A DNA stretch of 64,000 nt from Ponticoccus litoralis (GTDB taxonomy: Bacteria > Pseudomonadota > Alphaproteobacteria > Rhodobacterales > Rhodobacteraceae): the NCBI RefSeq assembly GCF_039769985.1, contig NZ_JBDNCH010000001.1, positions 109,158 to 173,157 on the forward strand, in the 5' to 3' direction. Below, in pieces: positions 56,963 to 64,000 of the stretch (position 1 is the first letter of the stretch; every line of letters begins with the position of its first letter). The notes beneath the pieces were generated by a model that saw only the letters and a list, made by a program, of their open reading frames with translations, made no database searches and was not told where the DNA came from. The translations under genes and the position numbers were made by a program.

Positions 56963-58163
56963 ATGGATATCCATGAGTATCAGGCGAAGGAAATCCTCGC
57001 CAGTTTCGGTGTCGAGATCCCGCCGGGGGCGCTGGCCTACAGCCCGGAGCAGGCCGCTTACCGCGCCCGCGAACTGGGCGGCGACCGCTGGGTCGTCAAG
57101 GCGCAGGTCCACGCGGGTGGCCGTGGCAAGGCCGGCGGCGTGAAGGTCTGCGACAGCGACGCCGAGATCCGAGGCCACCTGCGAAGAGCTTTTCGACCGC
57201 AAGCTGGTGACCCATCAGACCGGACCCGAGGGTAAGGGCATCTACCGCGTCTACGTCGAGGGCGCCGTGCCGATCGACCGCGAGGTCTACCTGGGCTTCG
57301 TGCTGGACCGGACATCGCAGCGGGTGATGATCGTGGCCTCCGCCGAAGGCGGGATGGAGATCGAGGAGATCTCTGCCGAGAAGCCCGACAGCATCGTGCG
57401 CGCCACCGTCGAACCGGCGGTCGGCCTGCAGGACTTCCAGTGCCGCCAGATCGCCTTCAAGCTGGGGATCGAACCGGGCATGACGGCGGCGATGGTGCGC
57501 ACGCTTCAGGGCTGCTACCGCGCCTTCCGCGAGCACGACGCGACCATGGTCGAGATCAACCCGCTGGTGGTGACCGGGGACAACCGGATCCTCGCGCTGG
57601 ATGCGAAGATGACCTTCGACGACAACGCGCTGTTCCGCCATCCGCAGATCAGCGAGCTGCGCGACAAGAGCCAGGAAGATCCGCGCGAAAGCCGCGCCGC
57701 CGACCGGGGCCTGTCCTATGTCGGGCTCGACGGCAACATCGGCTGCATCGTGAACGGCGCCGGTCTGGCCATGGCCACGATGGACACCATCAAGCTGGCC
57801 GGGGGCGAACCCGCCAACTTCCTCGACATCGGTGGCGGCGCCACGCCGGAACGGGTCGCCAAGGCCTTCCGGCTGGTGATGTCCGACAGCAACGTGCAGG
57901 CGGTGCTGGTCAATATCTTCGCGGGTATCAACCGCTGCGACTGGGTCGCTGAAGGGGTCGTGCAGGCGCTGAAAGAGGTGCAGGTCGAGGTGCCCGTCGT
58001 GGTCCGCCTTGCGGGCACCAACGTCGAGGAGGGTCAGAAGATCCTCGCCAAGTCCGGTCTGCCGATCATCCGCGCGACCACCCTGATGGAAGCCGCCGAG
58101 CGCGCCGTTGGCGCCTGGCAGAACGACCTGACCCAGAACTCCAGAATGAGGGCCGTGCAATGA
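56963..58163 (+). CDS. mtkA: Malate-CoA ligase beta subunit (frame break near 57170)
   Basis: SucC-like ATP-grasp subunit, about 400 residues. N-terminus M-D-I-H-E-Y-Q-A-K-E-I-L and H-A-G-G-R-G-K-A-G-G in the first frame; T-M-V-E-I-N-P-L-V-V, N-G-A-G-L-A-M-A-T-M-D and F-L-D-I-G-G-G-A in the second. Forms malyl-CoA from malate, ATP and CoA. It is called malate-CoA ligase, not succinyl-CoA synthetase, because it lies inside the serine-cycle operon with hpr and ppc. Confidence 0.9.
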
Positions 58164-59053
58164 GCATCTTCATCGACAGAGACACCCCCGTCATCGTTCA
58201 GGGGATCACCGGCAAGATGGCCCGGTTCCACACTGCGGACATGATCGCCTATGGCACCAATGTCGTCGGCGGCGTGGTGCCCGGCAAGGGCGGGCAGGTG
58301 GTCGAGGGCGTTCCGGTCTTCGACACCGTCGAAGAGGCGGTTGCCGCCACCGGCGCGGTTGCAAGCCTCGTCTTCGTGCCGCCCCCCTTCGCGGCGGACA
58401 GCATCATGGAAGCCGCCGACGGGGGCATCAAGTACTGCGTCTGCATCACCGACGGCATTCCCGCGCAGGACATGATCCGGGTGAAGCGCTACATGTACCG
58501 CTACCCCAAGGAAAGCCGCATGGTGCTGACCGGCCCGAACTGCGCGGGCACGATCAGCCCGGGCAAGGCGCTTCTGGGCATCATGCCGGGCCACATCTAC
58601 CTGCCGGGTCACGTGGGCATCATCGGTCGCTCGGGTACGCTGGGCTACGAGGCCGCGGCCCAGCTGAAAGAGCATGGCATCGGTATCTCGACCTCGGTCG
58701 GCATCGGTGGCGACCCGATCAACGGTTCTTCGTTCAAGGACATCCTCGAACGCTTCGAGGCCGATGACGAGACCCATGTCATCTGCATGATCGGCGAGAT
58801 CGGCGGACCGCAGGAAGCCGAGGCCGCGGCCTATATCCGCGACCATGTGACCAAGCCGGTGATCGCCTATGTCGCGGGCCTGACCGCCCCCAAGGGCCGC
58901 ACCATGGGCCACGCGGGCGCGATCATCTCGGCCTTCGGCGAAAGCGCCAGCGAGAAGGTCGAGATCCTGACCGCCGCCGGAGTCATCGTCGCCCCGAACC
59001 CGGCGGTGATCGGTGACACCATTGCCAAGGTCATGCAGAAAGAGGCGGCGTGA
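58160..59053 (+). CDS. mtkB: Malate-CoA ligase alpha subunit
   Basis: A 297-residue SucD-like subunit with the CoA site (Q-G-I-T-G-K), G-P-N-C-A-G-T-I-S-P-G near residue 123 and the phosphohistidine in G-R-T-M-G-H-A-G-A near residue 251. The ATG overlaps the mtkA stop (ATGA). Partner of MtkA. Confidence 0.93.
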   Translation: MSIFIDRDTPVIVQGITGKMARFHTADMIAYGTNVVGGVVPGKGGQVVEGVPVFDTVEEAVAATGAVASLVFVPPPFAADSIMEAADGGIKYCVCITDGIPAQDMIRVKRYMYRYPKESRMVLTGPNCAGTISPGKALLGIMPGHIYLPGHVGIIGRSGTLGYEAAAQLKEHGIGISTSVGIGGDPINGSSFKDILERFEADDETHVICMIGEIGGPQEAEAAAYIRDHVTKPVIAYVAGLTAPKGRTMGHAGAIISAFGESASEKVEILTAAGVIVAPNPAVIGDTIAKVMQKEAA

Positions 59054-60045
59054 TGAACACCATGTCCGTCCGAAACAATCGGCCGCGCGTGCTTGTCACG
59101 CGCCGCTGGCCACAATCGGTCGAGACCGAGCTGGCCGAACGCTTCGACACCGTCTTCAATATCGAGGACAAGGCCATGAGCGCCGCGGATTTCCGCGACG
59201 CCCTGGGCCACTTCGACGCCATCCTGCCGACGGTCACCGACGGGCTTGGCCCGGACGCTCTGAATGTGCCGCAGGCCCGCACCCGGCTGCTGGCCAATTA
59301 CGGCGTCGGCTTCAGCCACATCGACACCGATGCGGCAAAGCGGCTGGGGATCGCGGTGACCAACACGCCCGACGTGCTGTCGGAATGCACCGCCGACCTT
59401 GCCATGACGCTGATGCTGATGGTCGCCCGCCGCGCCGGCGAAGGCGAGCGCGAGCTGCGCGCCGGGGCATGGACCGGCTGGCGTCCGACACATCTGGTCG
59501 GCGCCAAGGTCACCGGCAAGGTGCTGGGCATCGTGGGCTTTGGCCGCATCGGTCGGGCCATGGCGCGGCGCGCGCATTTCGGCTTTGGCATGAAGATCGT
59601 CGTGCAGAACCGCTCGAAGATCGCGCAGGAGGTGCTCGACCGTTTCGACGCGGAGCAGGTCGACAGCATCGACGAGCTGCTGCCGCAATGCGATTTCGTC
59701 TCGCTGCACTGTCCCGGCGGGGCGGCCAACCGGCACCTGATCAACGCGCGCCGTCTGGACCTGATGAAGCGTGGTGCCTTCCTGATCAACACCGCCCGGG
59801 GCGAGGTGATCGACGAGCAGGCGCTTGCGCAGGCCCTGATGTTCGATTGCATCGGCGGCGCTGCGCTGGATGTCTTCGACGGCGAGCCCCGGATCGCGCC
59901 GGTCCTGCTGGACTGCGACAACCTCGTCATGCTGCCGCATCTGGGCAGTGCCACCGAGGAAACCCGCACCGCCATGGGGCGGCGGGTGGTCGACAACCTC
60001 GTGGACTTCTTCGAGGGCCGCGAACCCGGCGACCGGGTGGCATGA
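59053..60045 (+). CDS. hprA: Hydroxypyruvate/glyoxylate reductase
   Basis: A 330-residue D-2-hydroxyacid dehydrogenase: N-Y-G-V-G-F near residue 79, NAD motif G-I-V-G-F-G-R-I-G-R-A near 157, catalytic set with N-T-A-R-G-E-V-I-D near 236 and L-P-H-L-G-S-A near 297. In this operon it reduces hydroxypyruvate to glycerate. The start is ATG 59053 or a GTG at 59050, both overlapping the mtkB stop. Confidence 0.9.
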   Translation: MNTMSVRNNRPRVLVTRRWPQSVETELAERFDTVFNIEDKAMSAADFRDALGHFDAILPTVTDGLGPDALNVPQARTRLLANYGVGFSHIDTDAAKRLGIAVTNTPDVLSECTADLAMTLMLMVARRAGEGERELRAGAWTGWRPTHLVGAKVTGKVLGIVGFGRIGRAMARRAHFGFGMKIVVQNRSKIAQEVLDRFDAEQVDSIDELLPQCDFVSLHCPGGAANRHLINARRLDLMKRGAFLINTARGEVIDEQALAQALMFDCIGGAALDVFDGEPRIAPVLLDCDNLVMLPHLGSATEETRTAMGRRVVDNLVDFFEGREPGDRVA

Positions 60046-62678
60046 TGCGGGCGGTGGCAGAACCCAAGGGGCAGGAGTCCCCGGACACCTACGCCCAGGA
60101 TGTGTATCGCCGCCTGCGTGGGGCCTGGCTGAAGGTTCTCCACCGCCGCGCGCCGCAGGTGGCGCAATCGCTGTCGGGTGGCGAGGCCGGTTGGGACGAG
60201 GCGCGCTACTCCGATCACCTGCAGGCCAGCACCATCTGGTTTCACCTGCAGCAGATCATGGAGGAAAACCTCGCGATCCGCACCAGCCGCCTGTCCGAAC
60301 AAGAGGGCGCGCCGGGCGAGGACGGCTTTCTGCGCGCGCTGACCGACTGCCCCGAGGACCAGCGCGCCACGATGGTCTCGCTGCTGGCCGAGGGCAGGTT
60401 GTCGGTCGGCCCGACGATCACCGCCCACCCGACCGAGGCCAAGCGTGTCTCTGTCATGGAGATCCACCGCCGGATCTACCGCACCCTCGTGCTGTTCGAG
60501 ACGATGCGCTGGTCCCCGCGCGAAATCGAGCGTCTGGAAGAGACGCTCGAGATGGAAATCGACCTTCTGTGGCTGACGGGTGAGCTGCGGATGGAGCGCC
60601 CCAGCCTTGAATCCGAGGTCGACTGGGGCCTGCAATTCTACCGCACCAGCCTGTTCGACGCGATTCCGCGCCTGTTCGAACGCTACCACGACGCGGTGAC
60701 AGAGGTGCTTGGCCCGCCCACGCGCGATCATTGCTGTATCCGGTTCCATTCCTGGATCGGCGGCGATCGGGACGGCAATCCCAATGTCACCGCCGGGGTG
60801 ACGCGCATGGCGCTGGACCGCTCGCACGAGATGATCGTCGAGAAGTACCTTCAGGCCCTCGACCGGGTGATCCCGCGCCTGAGCATTTCCGAGAAGATCG
60901 TCGCGGTCCCGCGCGCGCATCGCGACGCGCTGGCCGGGATCGTCGAAACCCGCAGCACCGACCCGGATCGCTGTGCCGCGCGCAATCCCAACGAGATCTT
61001 CCGGCAGGCGGCCACGGCCATACGGCAATGCCTTGCCGCCGGGGATTACCGCGACGTCTCGGCCTTCCTTGCCGACCTGCGCAGCGTCGAGGCGGCGCTG
61101 GAGTCCGTGGGCGCCGTGCAGATGGCGCGGCAGCTGGTCCGCCCGCTGCGCTGGCAGGCGGCCACCTTCGGCTTCCGCGCCCATACGCTGGATATCCGCC
61201 AGAACTCGGACGTGGTGACACGCACGCTTGAAGCGGTCTGGAACGCCCTCGATGCCGCGCCGGAACCGCTGTCGGCGGACTGGTCCGCACGGCTTCGGCG
61301 CGAGGTGGGACAGGCGGGCCTGAAGGCGCTCGACCGAGGCAAGCTGGGCGACGAGGCGGCGGAACTGATGGCGCTGCTGCATCTCATCCGCGAGGTGCAC
61401 GATGGCCCGGACCCCGAGGCCATCGGCCCGTTCATCCTGTCGATGACCCGCTCGGCGGACGACCTGCTGGCCGTACTGCTGCTGGCCCGTTATGCCGGGT
61501 TCGGCGCCGAACGCCTGTCGCTGAAGGTGGTGCCGCTCTTCGAGACCATCGAGGACCTGCGCGCGGCCCCGGCGATCCTGCGCGACGTCCTGTCGATCCC
61601 GCTGGCCGCACGGAGCATGAAGGACCGCACCGGGCGGCTGGAAATCATGCTGGGCTATTCCGACAGCAACAAGGACGGCGGCTTCCTCTGTTCCAGCTGG
61701 TCTCTGGATCGGGCGCAGCGCGCGATCACCCGCGCCATCGCCGCCTTCGGGGCGCGCCCGGTGTTCTTCCACGGTCGCGGCGGTTCGGTCAGCCGGGGCG
61801 GGGCGCCCACCGCTCGCGCCATCGCCGCGCAGCCGCGCGGCACGCTGACCGGAACCCTGCGCCTGACCGAACAGGGCGAGGTGGTGACCGCGAAATACGC
61901 CAACACCGGCACCGCGGCGGCGCAGCTGGAACTGCTGGCCTCTTCCGTGCTGCGCCACAGCACCGGCCCGGCCTTCGAAACCGTCGACCCCGAGGCCGAC
62001 GACGTGATGGAGACGCTGTCCAGCCTCAGCCAGACCACCTACCAGACGCTGCTGCGTCATCCGGGCTTCCTGAGCTATTTCAACGAGGCCAGCCCGGTCA
62101 ACGAACTGGCCCTGCTGAAGATCGGGTCGCGCCCGGCCCGCCGCTTCGGCGCCGCGTCACTCTCCGATCTGCGCGCGATCCCCCGGGTCTTTGCATGGAC
62201 CCAGAACCGCCAGATGATCAGCAGCTGGTACGGCTTCGGGCAGGCGCTGCAGGATTTCCGCGCGATCCGGGGGCCCGAGGGCGAGGGTGCCCTGTCCCGG
62301 GTGATGCAGGACCTGCCGCTCTTCCGGCTTTGTGTCGACGAGGTCGAGAAATCGCTGATGCTGGTCCGGCTGGACGTGGCAGAGCTTTATGCCGGACTGG
62401 TGGAAGACCGGGCCGCGGCCGAAGCGGTCTTCGGCCTGATCCGGGCCGAGCACAGGCGCTCGGTCGAGGCCATCGAAAGCCTTACCGGCACGCCCCTGGG
62501 CAGCCGGTTCCGCAACGCTGCCGCGCGGATCGCGCAGCACGACTCCGCCCTGCGGTCGGCCCACGAAGCGCAGGTCCGCCTGTTGCAGCGGGTGCGGGCC
62601 GAGGACGGCAACCGCCATCGCATACAGTTGATGCAGACCATGAACTGCATTTCGGCCGGTCTTGGATGGACCGGCTAG
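60042..62678 (+). CDS. ppc: Phosphoenolpyruvate carboxylase
   Basis: An 878-residue PEP carboxylase fixing CO2 onto PEP in the serine cycle. Catalytic histidine in T-I-T-A-H-P-T-E-A-K-R near residue 129, W-I-G-G-D-R-D-G-N-P near 242, G-Y-S-D-S-N-K-D-G-G near 543, F-H-G-R-G-G-S-V-S-R-G-G near 577, and R-V-F-A-W-T-Q-N-R. The C-terminus reads G-L-G-W-T-G, lacking the usual R-N-T-G, whose asparagine takes part in aspartate inhibition in the E. coli enzyme. ATG 60042 overlaps the hprA stop. Confidence 0.94.
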   Translation: MMRAVAEPKGQESPDTYAQDVYRRLRGAWLKVLHRRAPQVAQSLSGGEAGWDEARYSDHLQASTIWFHLQQIMEENLAIRTSRLSEQEGAPGEDGFLRALTDCPEDQRATMVSLLAEGRLSVGPTITAHPTEAKRVSVMEIHRRIYRTLVLFETMRWSPREIERLEETLEMEIDLLWLTGELRMERPSLESEVDWGLQFYRTSLFDAIPRLFERYHDAVTEVLGPPTRDHCCIRFHSWIGGDRDGNPNVTAGVTRMALDRSHEMIVEKYLQALDRVIPRLSISEKIVAVPRAHRDALAGIVETRSTDPDRCAARNPNEIFRQAATAIRQCLAAGDYRDVSAFLADLRSVEAALESVGAVQMARQLVRPLRWQAATFGFRAHTLDIRQNSDVVTRTLEAVWNALDAAPEPLSADWSARLRREVGQAGLKALDRGKLGDEAAELMALLHLIREVHDGPDPEAIGPFILSMTRSADDLLAVLLLARYAGFGAERLSLKVVPLFETIEDLRAAPAILRDVLSIPLAARSMKDRTGRLEIMLGYSDSNKDGGFLCSSWSLDRAQRAITRAIAAFGARPVFFHGRGGSVSRGGAPTARAIAAQPRGTLTGTLRLTEQGEVVTAKYANTGTAAAQLELLASSVLRHSTGPAFETVDPEADDVMETLSSLSQTTYQTLLRHPGFLSYFNEASPVNELALLKIGSRPARRFGAASLSDLRAIPRVFAWTQNRQMISSWYGFGQALQDFRAIRGPEGEGALSRVMQDLPLFRLCVDEVEKSLMLVRLDVAELYAGLVEDRAAAEAVFGLIRAEHRRSVEAIESLTGTPLGSRFRNAAARIAQHDSALRSAHEAQVRLLQRVRAEDGNRHRIQLMQTMNCISAGLGWTG

Positions 62679-62697
62679 GAGGAACAGGAGGAAAGTC

Positions 62698-63992
62698 ATG
62701 AACGTCACCTTTACCCAGGACGGGTTCTTCTCGGACTCGCTGTCCGACCGTGACCCCGAACTCTTTGCCGCGATCACCGGCGAGCTTGGCCGCCAGCGCG
62801 ACGAGATCGAGCTGATCGCCTCCGAGAACATCGTCAGCCGGGCGGTTCTGCAGGCGCAGGGCTCGGTCATGACCAACAAATATGCCGAAGGCTACCCGGG
62901 CCGCCGCTACTACGGCGGTTGCGACTTCGTCGATGTGGCCGAGAACCTCGCCATCGACCGTGCCAAGGCGCTGTTCGGCTGCGAGTTTGCCAACGTGCAG
63001 CCGAACTCGGGCTCCAGGCCAACCAGGGGGTGTTCCAGGCGCTGATCAAGCCCGGCGACACCATCCTCGGCATGAGCCTCGACGCCGGTGGCCACCTGAC
63101 CCACGGCGCCAGGCCGAACCAGTCCGGCAAGTGGTTCAACGCCGTGCAATACGGCGTGCGCAAGCAGGACAACCTGCTGGATTACGACCAGGTCGCCGAG
63201 CTGGCAAAAGAACACCAGCCCAAGCTGATCGTGGCCGGCGGCTCTGCCATCCCGCGCCAGATCGACTTTGCCCGCATGCGCGAGATCGCCGACAGCGTCG
63301 GCGCCTACCTGCATGTCGACATGGCGCATTTCGCCGGTCTGGTGGCGGCGGGCGAGCACCCCTCGCCCTTCCCGCATGCGCATGTGGCGACCACCACGAC
63401 TCACAAGACCCTGCGCGGTCCGCGTGGCGGCATGATCCTGACAAACGATGAAGAGATCGCCAAGAAGATCAACTCGGCGATCTTCCCCGGCATCCAGGGC
63501 GGCCCGCTGATGCATGTGATCGCGGCCAAGGCCGTGGCCTTCGGCGAGGCGCTGGATCCTTCGTTCAAGACCTACCAGCAGAACGTGATCCGCAACGCTC
63601 AGGCGCTGTCGGACCAGCTGATCAAGGGCGGGCTGGACACAGTGACCCATGGCACCGACACCCATGTGGTGCTGGTGGACCTGCGGCCCAAGGGCGTGAA
63701 GGGCAACGAGACCGAGAAGGCTCTGGGCCGCGCGCATATCACCTGTAACAAGAACGGTGTGCCCTTCGACCCAGAGAAGCCGACGGTGACTTCCGGTATC
63801 CGCACGGGTTCTCCCGCCGGGACGACACGCGGCTTCGGCGAGGCCGAGTTCCGCCAGATCGCCGACTGGATCGTCGAGGTCGTGGACGGGCTGAAGGCCA
63901 ATGGCGCCGAAGGCAATGCCGCGGTCGAGGCCAAGGTGAAGGGTGAGGTCGCGGCCCTGTGCCAGCGCTTCCCGGTGTATCCGGGGCTGTAA
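62698..63992 (+). CDS. glyA: Serine hydroxymethyltransferase (frame break near 63015)
   Basis: PLP enzyme of about 431 residues joining methylene-H4F and glycine to serine, the entry step of the serine cycle. First frame: I-E-L-I-A-S-E-N-I-V-S, then N-K-Y-A-E-G-Y-P-G-R-R-Y-Y. Second frame: A-H-F-A-G-L-V-A-A-G and the PLP lysine in T-T-T-T-H-K-T-L-R-G-P-R-G-G. Restoring one C in the short run at 63012-63014 (P-N-S-G-S-Q-A-N-Q) joins them. AGGAGGAAAGTC precedes the ATG. Last gene of the operon, ending 8 bp before the window edge. Confidence 0.94.
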
Positions 63993-64000
63993 GGGCCCTT

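Noticed and set aside
56963..59053. Reading mtkA/mtkB as succinyl-CoA synthetase
   Set aside because: Sequence family alone allows it, but the operon with sga, hpr, ppc and glyA points to malate-CoA ligase.
59298..62060. 920-codon frame on the minus strand opposite hprA and ppc
   Set aside because: Low-complexity, arginine/histidine-rich shadow of genes with full catalytic motifs.
1..64000. Prophage, transposon, integron or CRISPR structure
   Set aside because: No transposase, integrase, phage gene or regular repeat array was seen.

Overview
The window is GC-rich (estimated by eye at about two thirds G+C, not computed) chromosomal DNA. Tripartite TRAP and TTT carboxylate transporters, IclR/GntR/MarR regulators and a serine-cycle methylotrophy cluster suggest an alphaproteobacterium of the Rhodobacteraceae (Roseobacter group). 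This is inferred from gene content only. I saw no tRNA, rRNA, CRISPR array or insertion sequence.

Layout. (1) 1-12.98 kb: the end of an acyl-CoA dehydrogenase, then two leftward catabolic operons. The first is dctPQM, a 44-residue membrane ORF, an IlvD/Edd dehydratase, IclR and an HpcH/HpaI aldolase (sugar-acid type). The second is PdxA-like, dctPQM and a hydroxyacid dehydrogenase (four-carbon acid-sugar type), with a divergent GntR gene. (2) 13.4-25.7 kb: a pyridine-carboxylate island. It has two MarR genes, a VanAB-like Rieske oxygenase and reductase, a TctCBA transporter, TetR, and a complete nicotinate lower pathway (nicE, nicD, nicX, nicF and, on the other strand, nicC). A sequence close to TTTGTATGCGAATGA recurs upstream of four units of this island. 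(3) 26.1-34.0 kb: a regulator/HlyD/FUSC-like/Abhydrolase_9 operon, a small membrane protein, a serine hydrolase fused to a META domain, and an EamA exporter. (4) 34.6-40.8 kb: a GntR-headed TctCBA, cupin, SDR and zinc alcohol dehydrogenase operon. (5) 41.4-64 kb: the C1 region. Formate dehydrogenase (fdhB, fdhA), formate-tetrahydrofolate ligase, two tandem FolD paralogues and a DUF1989-GcvT fusion run rightward. Glycerate kinase, malyl-CoA lyase and a LuxR-type regulator run leftward. Serine-glyoxylate aminotransferase, malate-CoA ligase (two subunits), hydroxypyruvate reductase, PEP carboxylase and GlyA run rightward.

How region 5 fits together (inference): methylene-tetrahydrofolate, possibly made by the GcvT-type fusion acting as a demethylase, is either oxidised through FolD, ligase and formate dehydrogenase to CO2, or condensed with glycine by GlyA. 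Serine then passes through Sga, Hpr, Gck, (enolase elsewhere), Ppc, (malate dehydrogenase elsewhere), Mtk and Mcl, giving acetyl-CoA and regenerating glyoxylate.

Quality caveat. About nineteen genes are interrupted by single-base frame changes, including essential-looking genes such as glyA and those for formate dehydrogenase and malate-CoA ligase. I read these as base-calling or assembly errors, not decay, and give each such gene one span with its break points.
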